From positions 101,878,021 through 101,942,020 of the forward strand of contig CM076991.1 in NCBI GenBank assembly GCA_039090855.1: 64,000 nucleotides of DNA, written 5' to 3'. This document shows positions 10,965 to 20,812 of this stretch, piece after piece. The stretch comes from Macrothele yani (taxonomy: Eukaryota > Arthropoda > Arachnida > Araneae > Macrothelidae). The notes under the pieces are model-generated. The model saw nothing but the letters and a program-made list of their open reading frames with translations. It was not told the DNA's origin and did no database searches. The translations under genes were made by a program, and so were the position numbers. Each line of letters starts with the position of its first letter. Positions within the stretch are counted from its first letter, which is position 1.

Positions 10965-11132
10965 AAGATAGGGAGAGAGAGAGAGAAATAGAGAGGGCAG
11001 AGTGCGAGACACGGGGGAGAGACAGACAGAGAGAAAGGAGGGAGGTAGAGGCAGAGAGACGAGGGAGGGAGAGACAGAGACAGAGAGGGAGAGGCATAGA
11101 GAGATAGGGAGAGACAGAGAAAGAGAGAGAGT
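10911..11132. repeat. (GA)n-rich microsatellite
   Basis: A pure (GA)n run at about 10911-10958 is followed by a long imperfect purine tract (gagaca, gggaga, gaggca). The apparent serine/leucine-rich ORFs on the minus strand are products of this repeat. Confidence 0.95.
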
Positions 11133-11345
11133 TGTGTACACTGATTGTACAGAGGACTGTGTCCATTTGAATAAATGCTGTGAACGGGTGCTGTTGTACC
11201 GAGCGACATACTAAAAACCAACCTGTACTTCCTGATTAGAGCCAAAAAAGACTTGGAGTCCTAAATAATGCCTTCTGATTCTACTGAACCTTGCTATTTA
11301 TTCTTATAGTGCCTAGTTAGCTTTTTTCATATTTAATATTAAGAC

Positions 11346-13254
11346 AAGAAAGATGACACCGAATTTTCGGGTGTAATAAGCACGTCTTTTGAATCCGTTC
11401 TGACGCAAATTGAATTTATCAAAGCTATTCAAAGTCAATGGAACCAGCATGGAAAACAATAGGTATCTGAAAGAAGTTTTTCAATCGGATTTTTAATCCC
11501 TCAGATATTGCTGTAAACGGAATCGTGAGCTTACGTTCTCTGGTTGCAGACTTGTGCGTTAAGAAAAACATGAATTTATTTGAGAAACATTTCGCACCGG
11601 AAACGCTCTCCAACACCGAAATAATTTTTCAAATCGGACTCTTAGAAACAGAGATATCGACAAAAATAAGACGAGACTTTACGTCCCCTGGTAGGAAAAC
11701 CATGTATTACTTTTGGAAGAAATTATTCTCAAAAGGTTTTTCCATATGAGCGGTATCTGCCCAAGAAAAAAAAATTTAGTCGAGTTTTTAGGAGCCCAGA
11801 TTTTGCTACAAATGCATCAGAAGCAGAAATTAACACTTAAGCCCCTTGGTGGCCAAAGCATTCTTTACTAAACATTAGAAATTTAAAAAAATTCCATCAG
11901 GTCTTGTATGCGATACAGGAAGAATTTTTCAAATCGGAGTTTCAGAAGCAGAAATAACGCAGAAAACGCAATTTACCTTTGTGCCCCCTGGCGGAAAGTC
12001 TACGAATTACTTCAATATTTTGAAATTTTATAAAAAAACATGTCACACTGGAAACACTATCCAACAAAGAAGGAATTTTTAAAATCGGACTCTTAAAAGT
12101 AGATATATTGACAAAAATAAGATATACATCTACGCCCCCTGGCGTAGAAACCATGCATTATTTCAAGAAGAAAATGTTCCTAAAAAGTTTGTCGACTTGA
12201 GTAGTATTGGTCAACAAACGACTTTTTCTTCAATCAAGAATTTAGAAGCTCATATTTTGCTGCAAATAAATCAGAAGCGGAAATTAAAATTTACGCCCCC
12301 TGGTGGCCAAACCATTTTTTTACAAAAATTAGAAATTATGTGCAAATGATTGCCCATCATGAGCTGTATCTGGTACAGAAAGAATTTTTCAAATCGGTGA
12401 TTTAGAAGCAGAGATATAGGGGGAAACGCAATGTACCTTGACGCCCCTAGCGGAAAGTCTATGAGTTAGTTTAAAATTTTTAAATTATATGAAAAACAGG
12501 TCACACTGAAAACACTATCCAACAAAGAAGGAGTTTTTCAAATCGGACACCTAGATTTAGAGATATTTACAAAAATAAGATATACATCTACGCCCCTGGC
12601 GGAGAAACTGTGGAATATTTTAAGAAGCAATTTTCCGCAAAAGGTTTATGGGTGTGAGTGGCGTCAGTCTACGAAAGAATATTTTGAATCGATATTTTAG
12701 TAGCTCAGATTTTATGGCAAATACATCAGAAACGAAAATAACACTTACGCCCCCTGGTGGCCAAATTATTCTTTACCAAAAATTAGAAATTACATGCGAA
12801 AGATTTTCCATCAGGAGGTGTATCCGCTGAAGAAAAAAAAATTCAAATCGGAGTTTTACAAGAAGAGTTGTGGGGGAAAATGTAATTTACTTTTACGCCT
12901 CCTAGCGGAAAATCTATGCGTAATTTGAAAAAGTAACTATATCTAAAATACTCTTCGACATAAATGCAATCGAAAGATAAAATAATTTTTTCAATCGGAT
13001 GTTTAGAAGCAAAAATGTGGAATAAAACGTATTTTTGAATTCGACATCATCTGCCTTTACGCCTTCTTGCGGCAAAATTGTACATCGTAAGAAAAAAAAA
13101 CGAAATAAAGGATCATCATTCGCATATTTCAAGCTTACCAATGCAAAAAGAATTTTTCAAATCGGACAAATAGTTGCATAGTGGGTACAGACAGACGGAC
13201 GGACGGAGAAACCGGTAACATAAGCACGATCTTTTTTTCAAAAGACGTGCTAAA
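11346..13254 (-). mobile_element. Tandem-repeat element block C (well-preserved copy)
   Basis: On the minus strand it opens with the leader at 13254 (TAGCACGTCTTTTGAAAAAA, gatcgtgcttatgttacc, CCGT-rich tract). There follow one leader monomer and three rounds of a trimeric ~457-bp repeat, with GGGGGCG-type motifs seen on the plus strand near 13058, 12894, 12748, 12590, 12440, 12292, 12131, 11979, 11838 and 11690. It ends with TTCAAAAGACGTGCTTATTA and a short hairpin (ACACC...GGTGT at 11356-11374). The AGCACGTCTTTTGA words at both ends are inverted. Sub-terminal inverted repeats plus a terminal hairpin plus a tandem core is the architecture of Helentron-associated non-autonomous elements; that class is my inference. 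The empty version of the target is at ~15180-15240. Confidence 0.75.
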
Positions 13255-13359
13255 AAGGCTGAACTACGTGAGTTCAACGAGTATTGCAGTGAAATTAAAG
13301 CGAACGTCAACCTAAAATGATGGAAGTCAGTATAAAACATCGAAACGTTAGAAAAACTA

Positions 13360-14530
13360 CACAGTAGACAAGATACTGTTAGAGATAGGTGTGACGGACA
13401 GTTGACATTGGCCTTCTCTGCTCAGAGTGGAAGAGACCAAAACCGAACGCAGGCGATAAATTAAACGGACAGCGGATCGCAATCGACGAACATAGGTAAA
13501 TGTGGTGATCTGAGGGACTTTGATCGAGGACGCATCGTTGGCGCAAGAGAGATGGATCATTCTGTTATCCAAGTGGTAAGAAAACTATGGTTCACGAACG
13601 CAATCGTATCAAGGGTGTACCGCGAGTATACCATCGACGGACGTACCAACGCCCAGAAAGCAAACGGTGGGTTAGCACCCGCCATTAATAACGGGGGTCG
13701 CTGTAGACCATTCAGGCCCGTACAGACCGACGGCTTGGAAGCGGTGGGACAACTCACATAGAGGTTAAATGTCGGAAGTCCAATCAGCGTCAGCAAGTAA
13801 ACGGTACGACGCACGTTGCGTAACCTGGGGTACGGGAGCCGACGTTCTACTCGCGTGCCATCGTTGACTACTGGTCATCGAATCGGACATACGCCTCGCA
13901 TGATGCCGATATCATCAAGGCTGAACCACTGCAGAGTGGCGCCGTATCGTCTGGTTAGATGAATCCCGTTTTCAACGGTACCGAGCCGACGGGTGGTTGC
14001 GGGTGTGGCGTCGACACCGTAAGGCCATGGCTCCTCCGTGCAAGGTCAGCTCTGCTCAAGGCTGTGGTGTCTCTGTGAAGGTTTGGAGAGACTGCTCATT
14101 AGACACATTAGGTCGCTTGGTGTGTCTGGAGAGGTTCTACCAACATCTACCGGCTAATCACCTACACGCTTTCATGGCCTTCGCGCATCCTGCGGCCAAT
14201 GGTTCGTTCCAGCAGGACAGTGCGCAACCCCACCGGGACGCAACCACTCAGACATGGCTCGAAGAACACTAAACTGAGGTTGTAACCTTCCAGTTGCGCT
14301 CAAGCTCCCTGGTTTTAAACTTTGGGGGAAGTTCTGTAGGGCACCGTGAAGTGGAACATCTGAGCCACGATTCCTGGACCGAAGTCTCGGGTGGAGTTGC
14401 GGACAATACTGCAATAAGCATGGCTAGCTGGCATTACTTTCTAATCCTCCGGCATATGGTAGAGTCGATTCCTCGGGGTGCATACAACATGTTATATGGT
14501 AGGTACCTCTAATGTTTTGTCCATTGAGTG
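13360..14530 (+). mobile_element. Tc1-like transposon with diverged ends
   Basis: TA at 13358-13359 and 14531-14532. The left end CACAGTAGACAAGATACTGT and the right end (reverse complement CACTCAATGGACAAAACATT) are recognisable but diverged inverted repeats. It interrupts the duplicated unit, and the uninterrupted sequence is seen at ~15290-15330. Confidence 0.75.
13505..14475 (+). pseudogene. Tc1-like transposase, multiply frameshifted
   Basis: The N-terminal HTH reads GDLRDFDRGRIVGAREMDHS then VVRKLWFTNAIVSRVYREY (13510-13640). A central piece reads RVWRRHRKAMAPPCK (13997 onward), then GVSVKVWRDCSLDTLGRLV, and the D2 motif FQQDSAQPHRDA near 14205. A stop follows TWLEEH at 14272. The C-terminal E motif is not clearly readable. 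Inactive. Confidence 0.7.
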
Positions 14531-14659
14531 TATAGTTGCAGCTAGTGAAAACTTTTCTAAAATTAACTGTTGTTCTAACAAGGCGAATTAGTTCATTCTC
14601 TGCGAAGACATTTCCATACTTCCCCAAAACTTCTACACACCAATTATTGTTAAAAAACT

Positions 14660-15050
14660 TCTACACACCAATGATAATTTTTCCGTGACTCACTTATAGA
14701 CGTGGAAAGAGCGATGACCCCCGTTTGATGTTCCTGGTCCACGTCAAATGTCTGTATTAATTATTGATTCGCCTTCAAATTATTTGTTCAGTTGCTGCTT
14801 ACCATCTTTGGTGAATCCCCAGCATTGTGCGGGGCTCCAAGACGCAACCTGCCAAGTAGCTTGCCAGTTAGTCGTATGTGAGTCTGGAGGAATTCGAGGC
14901 CACTGTGGTACAGTGGAAGCATATCCGGCGCGTAACTGGAAGATCCTGGGTTCGATTCCCGGTGGCGGCCTATGATAATTTTTCCGTGACTCGCTTATAA
15001 ACGTGGAAAGAGCGATGACCTCTGTTTGATGCACCAATTGTTGAAAATGA
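14660..15050 (+). mobile_element. tRNA-derived SINE, family B
   Basis: A tRNA-like core at about 14901-14972 starts GGCCACTGTGGTACAGTGG (A box) and has GGTTCGATTCCCGGTGGC (B box). It is followed by a tail (gataatttttccgtgactcg, cttataaacgtgg, gagcgatgac). The same tail also stands at 14662-14735, before the leader, so two units are joined tail to head. Other copies: 28600-28945 (-) and 28946-29132 (+). Confidence 0.8.
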
Positions 15051-15059
15051 AAGATCTTG

Positions 15060-15430
15060 TTTTCAGTTACGTACTAAAAAACAACTTGCACTTCCTGAAG
15101 AAAAACTTGGACTTGCAAGTAATGCCTTCTGATTCTATTGGACATTTACATTTCAATAGTGTCTAGTTAGCTGTTTTGATATTAAATATTAAGACAAAGA
15201 TTAACAATAGGTGAAGCTTGTGAGTTCAACTAGTATTACGGTGAAATTAAAGCGGACATCAAGCTAACGCGATCATACTGAGTGCAAACTAACGAAAGGT
15301 TTGAATTGTATGTGCTTCTAGTGAAACTTTGCTAAGATTAACCATTATTCTACGAAGCAAACTATTAGTTCATTCGCTGCGAAGACATCTCCATACTTTT
15401 GCAAAAATTCTGTACATCATTATGTGAAGT
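15060..15430 (+). repeat. Second copy of the duplicated unit (empty-site control)
   Basis: This unit matches the three separated pieces at 11200-14650 without either insertion. It shows the target site of block C (aatattaagacaaagatt, near 15185) and the neighbourhood of the Tc1 target. No coding content is seen. Confidence 0.8.
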
Positions 15431-16476
15431 GAATACATGATTTCTTTTTAAAATACTGTTCCATGTTAGTTAATATTCATAGACGAATTAATATGTTGTG
15501 TTACGCGAGAATGTTCTATTGAGAAAGACGTAGGTTTATTATTTCTTAGTGAGAAGTCTGACATCGTAATGGAATATCGACTCTTTGCGAACAAAGGACA
15601 GTCCTTTAAATTAAATAATTTTTGAGCACGGATTGATTGCTTGGAAGTTTGAAATGAAAAGAAAACGAATTTCCGTTTCAAGAATTCTTCTCTGCAATTT
15701 AATCGAATTACGAGAAAGAACTCATTCTATTAATATTTTTAACAGCGAAAATTTTACTTACTTAAAATGAGACGTATTCATTGGAATGATGAACATGCTC
15801 AGACAATAACGCATTGTTTAGTCCAATCATGCCGCAAACGTATTTTTGCATGCATGAATACGTCGCATTTATTCTGATTGAACCTCACAATTCAGGTCTT
15901 CCTTTTAATTTATGAGTGACTAATATTATTCACTTTCATTATTTCTTACAAATTTACCAGAGAAGAATGAAGATCTTTTATTAGAGTATTTCGCATATCG
16001 TCAGGAAAATTACACTGCAGTGTTGTTGTTTTTTTTTTTTAATTTAAAGTGGAACAAGCAATATCTTCATATACAGTAGACATTCGAAACAAGCAATGTG
16101 TTCAGCCCGCTATTTAATATTTCGAGTAATCAATTCACAGTAAAAGAGTACGTGCTTGAAATTATCTGTCATTTCTTTCATAATGGAGAATTTAAATGTC
16201 ATAATGAGATTTTAAGTTTAGGTTGGTTTTGAAAACCAACCGTTATTCCTGATGAAATTCTATTCTGGCAGCTTAAAATATTCTTCCCGTTTGTCATCCT
16301 GTACAAATTCTACAGCAGTAATATATTTTCTTCATTTCTACGCAAAAAAAAAAAAAAAAAAAAAGAAAAAGGAAGCATAATTTAAAAATTGCAAATTTTA
16401 ATATTGTGTCTATCGTTATTGAAATATCACATCTCTTTAAAAAAAATAGTTTGGGTAATGAAAATCCTCCAAATAC
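15431..16476. other. AT-rich spacer
   Basis: Contains a T-run near 16030 and an A-run near 16347-16367. No gene is supported. Confidence 0.4.
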
Positions 16477-16640
16477 GTGGCCTCAGTGAATCACAGCACA
16501 CAGAGGCATCGCGCTTTCCACGTTTTAGCAACACACATCAACCGAAAATTAGTTATTCGGTCACCGGTGGAGAATCGAAACCCAGATCTTTCGATATCTA
16601 GCCGAGTGCGTTAGCCTTACACCACGGCGGCCAACAATCC
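16477..16640 (-). mobile_element. tRNA-derived SINE, family D
   Basis: Minus strand: GGCCGCCGTGGTGTAAGGCT (A-box region, near 16630), cggctagatatcgaaagatc, B-box-like GGTTTCGATTCT, then the tail taactaattttcggttgatg, gttgctaaaacgtggaaag. The 3' tail is repeated in the same orientation at about 16795-16880. Confidence 0.7.
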
Positions 16641-16794
16641 ACGGCGCTATGTGTGTTTTTCTGTCAGCTTCTGACATCATTAATCCGTAAGATGGGCTCA
16701 GCTACTGAGACGTCTCCATCTGGTGGGCATTAACGGCACTGGCTATATATATTAACTATAGCAATTAAATCCAAAGGGCGAGATCGAAAGTGAA

Positions 16795-17005
16795 AATCCT
16801 CCAAATACGTGGCGTCAGTGAATATACAAAGACATCTCTCTTTCCACGTTTTAGCAACACACAGCAACCGAAAAATTTAGTGTAAAGCTAAAGCGCTCGG
16901 CTAGATATCGAGAGATCTGGGATTCGATTCCCCAGAAGTGGCCAACTAACAATTTTTCGGTTGCTGTGTGTTGCTAAAACGTAGAAAGAACGATGTCGTT
17001 GTTTA
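16795..17005. repeat. Inverted pair of SINE family D pieces
   Basis: A minus-strand tail (ctttccacgttttagcaaca, 16838 on) faces a plus-strand 5'-truncated head and tail (agcgctcggctagatatcga, GGGATTCGATTCCCC, then ttgctaaaacgtagaaag ending near 16992). The two tails are complementary over about 38 bp, so the unit can form a stem-loop with the tRNA-like part in the loop. Confidence 0.7.
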
Positions 17006-17047
17006 TTTATTTAGTTTGGGTAATGTATATTATTTATTATACACTCT

Positions 17048-17080
17048 CTAATCAAATGTATCCCGACACTTGCCTATCCA
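17048..17080. mobile_element. Solo Tc1-type terminal repeat
   Basis: CACTCTCTAATCAAATGTAT followed by cccgacac resembles the outer end of the Tc1 relic whose other end lies at 23515-23541 (reverse complement CACCATATGATCAAAAGTAT). No transposase is attached here. Confidence 0.5.
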
Positions 17081-17174
17081 CTTCCTACCTACGAGTGCGG
17101 ATCAAAAAGTTAGTTACACTGTTGAATAAAAAAACCCAAGGAGATATACTCAGGGGATGTATGTTGGTTTAAAG

Positions 17175-20100
17175 ATACAATTTTTATTCATTTTTCGACA
17201 TAGTCTCCTAAGGACTGTAAACATTTATCGAAACGCGGGATTAGCTTTTCCATACCTGTACAGAAAAAGTCTCCTCCAGTTTGGTGCAACCAGTTAAGGA
17301 CCGCAGTTTTCACAGCCTCGTCGGTTTGAAATCGTTGATCGTAAGGTCCTGTTTCATTTTACCGAAGAAATGGTAGTCGCACGGGGATAAGTCGGGGCTG
17401 TACGGTGGCTGTCACCACACCTCCCGTTAGAATGACTGCAGCACTTTCTTTGTTTTCCGTGCTGTGTGAAGTGTGGCGTTGTCGTTCAGCAGAATGACAC
17501 CTTCGCTCAACTTATCCCGGCGTCTGTCCTTAATTGTCTTTTTAACACGTCTTTTGTAAAAAAAGATCGTGCTTGTGTTATCGGTTTGTCCGCCCGTCCG
17601 TCTGTACCCACGATATCTCTGCAACTATTAGTCCGATTTGAAAAATTATTTTTGCATTGGGCAGCTTGGAATATGCGAATGCCGATCCTTTATTTCATTG
17701 TTTTTTACGATGTACAATTTCGCCGTTAGAAGGCGTAAATGCAGATGATGGCGAATTCAGAAATACGTTTTATTTCACATATTTACTTCTAAACATCCGA
17801 TTGAAAAAATGATTTTATCTTTCGATTCCATTTATGTCGAAGAGTATTTTAGATATAGTTACTTTTTCATATTACGCACAGATTTTCCGCTAGGGGGCGT
17901 AAAATGAAATTACATTTTCCCCGATAACTCTTCTTCTAAAACTCCAATTTGAAAATTTTTTTCTTCAGCGAATACACCTCCTGATGGAAAATCGTTTGCA
18001 TATAATTTCAAATTTTTGGTAAACAATACTTTGGCCACCAGTGGGCGTAAGTGTTAATTTTTACTTCTGATGCATTTGCCATAAAATCCGAGCTTTTAAA
18101 ATATCAATTGAAAACATTCTTTCGTGGACTGATGCCACTCACATCTATAAACCTTTTTGGAATATTTTTTTCATAAATTATTTCACAGTTTCTCCGCCAC
18201 GGGGTGTCGATGTGCATCTTATTTTTGTCGATATCTCTACTTCTAGGAGTCCCATTTGAAAAATTCCTTCTTTGTTGGATAGTGTTTTCCGTGTGACATG
18301 TTTTTCATATAATTTCAAAATTTTCAAATAATTTATAGACTTTCCGCTAGGGGGCGTAGCGGTAAATTGCGTTTCCCCCTATATCTCTGCTTCTAAATCT
18401 TAGATTTGAAAATTTTTTTCTTAACCGGATACAGCTCCTGATGGGAAATCGTTTGCTCATAATTTCTAATTTTTGCATAAAAATGGTTTGGCCACTAGGT
18501 GGCGTAAGTCTTAATTTCCGCTTCTGATGTATTTGCAGCAAAACATGAGCTTCTGAAATCTCAATTGAAAAAAGTCGTTTGTTGACCGATACTACTCACG
18601 TCTACAAATCTTTTAGGAACATTTTTTTCTTGAAATAATGCATCGTTTAAACGCCAGGGGGCGTAGATGTATATCTTATTTTTGTCAATATCTCTACTTC
18701 TAGGAGTCCGATTTGAAAAATTCCTTCTTTGTTGGATAGTGTTTCTAGTGTGACATGTGATTCATATAATTTCAAAATTTTCTAGTAATTAATAGACTTT
18801 CCGCTAGGGGGCGTAAATGTAAATTGTGTTTCCCCCTATATCTGTGCTTTTAAATCTACGATTTGAAAAACTCTTTCTGCACCGCATACAGCTCTTGATG
18901 GGAAATCGTTTGCACATAATTTCTAATTTTTGTAAAAAATGGTTTGGCCACCAGGGGGCGTAAATCTTAATTTCCGCTTCTGATGTATTTGCAGCAAAAT
19001 ATGAGCTTCTAAAATCTCGATTGAAAAAAGTCGTTTGTTGACCAATACTACTTATGTCGTCAAACCTTTTAGGAAAATTTTCTTCTTGAAATAATGCGTG
19101 TTTCTTACTCCAGGGGGCGTAGATGTATATCTTATTTTTGTCAATATCTCTACTTCTATGAGTCCGATTTGAAAAATTCCTTCTTTGTTGGATAGTGTTT
19201 CCGATGCGAAATGCTTTTCCTATAAATTCAAAATTTACAAGTAAATCATAGACTTTTCGCTAGGGGGCACAAAGGTACATTGCGTTTTCTGCGTTATTTC
19301 TGCTCCTAAAGCTCAGATTTGAAAAATTCATCCTGTATCGCATACAAGACCTGATGGGAAATATTTTTCACATAATTTCTAATGTTTGGTTAAGAATGGT
19401 TTCGCCACCAGGGGTCATAAGTGTTAATTTATGCTTCTGATGTATTTGTAGCAAAATCTGGCCTTTTGAAAACTCGACTAATTTTTTTTCTTGGATCGAT
19501 ACCGCTTATATGGGGAAACCTTTTGAGAATACTTTCTTCCTAAAATAATGCATGGTTTTCCCACCAGGGGACGTAAAGTCACATCTTATCTTTGTCGATA
19601 TCTCTGTTTCTAAGAGTTCGTAAGCTTACGATTCCGTTTACATATTTGAGGGATTATAAACCCGATTGAGGATTTTCTTTCTTTGGTCAGATCTATTGTT
19701 TTTCATACCGGTTCCATTGACTTTGAATAGCTTTGATAAATTTAATTTGCGTCAGAAGGGATTCAAAAGAAGTGCTTATTACACCCGAAAATTCGGTGTC
19801 ATCTTTCTTGTTTAAATTTCGTAGCGTTTGGCAATATGAGTTAACATTGATAGTCGTCCCTTTTGGCAGAAATTCTGTGTAAAGAACACCTTCCCAGTCA
19901 AAGAAAATTGTCTCCATGACCTTTCCCGTAGACAGTTGCACTTCTTTATTGTTGGAGAGGTGACATGCTTCCATTCCATGGCAGATCGTTTGGTTTCAGG
20001 GGTGAAATGGTGAAACCACGTTTCTTCACCTGTGATGATTCGACGCAACAAATTGTGACCCTCAGCAAAATGCCGTTGCAGAACATCCAAAGATGCCAGG

Positions 20101-20533
20101 AAACGTTGGTTTTTGCGCTGGTGGATGAGTCACCAGCACTGTGTGCGAGATGGTACCCATCTGGAAACAATGTCCGAAATCACAGCTGCTCTTCAATGAT
20201 GGAATGCAGAGTCCCGTACGAAATGTCTAACGTACTGGCAATTTCCCTCATTTCGATACGCCTATCATCCCGCATTAGGGGTTCAACAGCGGCAACGTGC
20301 TCCGGAGTGCTGGATATTGATGGTCTGCCTTCGCAGTATTCGTCCGTCAAATTTGTGCGACCCTTTTCAAATTGTTAGCACCACTTTACAATGGCCTGGG
20401 TGAGAGACATGGCTTTTCCCCAGCATACACTACAGATTTCACGATGAATGTCAGTGCAATTTAGGCGCTTTGCTCACAAAAATCGAATGGTTCCTCGCAC
20501 TTCCAATTTGGAGTAAGAATCCAGTTGACGCGA
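17175..20533 (-). pseudogene. Mariner transposase interrupted by a 2.3-kb insertion
   Basis: It starts MSRQLDSYSKLEVRGTIRFL at 20533 (HTH), with internal stops soon after. A second HTH part (REIASTLDISYGTLHSIIEE) reads near 20200-20260. The first catalytic region reads ITGEETWFHHFTPETK near 20010 (family: TGDETW, so D has become E). CQTLRNLN near 19820 is the last mariner sequence before the insert. The frame resumes at ~17540 with KDRRRDKLSEGVILLNDNA (second D present), then PPYSPDLSPCDYHFFGK near 17370-17410 (third D present) and a C-terminal GMEKLIPRFDKCLQSLGDYVEK-type end split over 17195-17260. Dead by stops, D-to-E change and insertion. Confidence 0.85.
17543..19810 (+). mobile_element. 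Tandem-repeat element block D (best copy; exact trimeric array)
   Basis: The leader AACACGTCTTTTGTAAAAAA with CCGT-rich tract and one leader monomer are followed by four rounds of a three-monomer repeat. The first-type motif (CCGCTAGGGGGCGTAAA) starts at 17887, 18344 and 18801, with a variant at 19257; the second type (TGGCCACCAGGGGGCGTAA or variants) at 18032, 18489, 18945 and 19402; the third (ctccagggggcgtagatg or variants) near 18193, 18652, 19108 and 19559. The period is therefore ~457 bp and the monomer ~152 bp. The right end has TTCAAAAGAAGTGCTTATTA and the ACACC...GGTGT hairpin. Its boundaries are fixed by the mariner it interrupts. Non-coding. Confidence 0.85.
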
Positions 20534-20812
20534 CATTACGAGCGTCCTGCACACGCGTTACGCAGTTACTGAACTAAAACACCTCCCGTCGGCAGCTCTG
20601 ACGTACCGTCTACTTCGCTCTCAAGCACACACGGTCTGAGTGCAATCCTACTCCAGATGGCGCTAAGTGTAACTTATTTTTGATTCACCTACGTATAAGG
20701 CGAAAGGAATCAACGGCGTCGGAACCGCGGGGCAGAGGGGGAGGATTGCCTCCTCACTCATTTGCGTGCAGGGGAGAAACATCACATTTGCGCTCCCTCA
20801 CTTTTCTTCCTT

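Larger units (their letters stand above)
11200..14650 (+). repeat. First copy of a duplicated unit, split by block C and a Tc1
   Basis: Three separated pieces (about 11200-11345, 13255-13358 and 14531-14650) together match 15060-15430 in order and orientation: tgccttctgattctactg, gcctagttagct, aatattaagac, then gtgagttcaac, gtgaaattaaagcg, then ctagtgaaaac, cgaagacat(t/c)tccata. The two gaps are exactly where block C (11346-13254) and a Tc1 element (13360-14530) sit. Confidence 0.8.
17092..20693 (-). mobile_element. Mariner element split by block D
   Basis: TA at 17090-17091 and 20694-20695. Inverted ends CGAGTGCGGATCAAAAAGTT (left) and, on the minus strand, CGTAGGTGAATCAAAAATAA (right). With the ~2.27-kb insert at 17543-19810 removed the element would be ~1.33 kb, the usual mariner length. 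Confidence 0.8.

Noticed and set aside
10854..11245. Several ~95-110 codon minus-strand ORFs rich in S and L
   Set aside because: They are translations of the (GA)n microsatellite and have no independent support.
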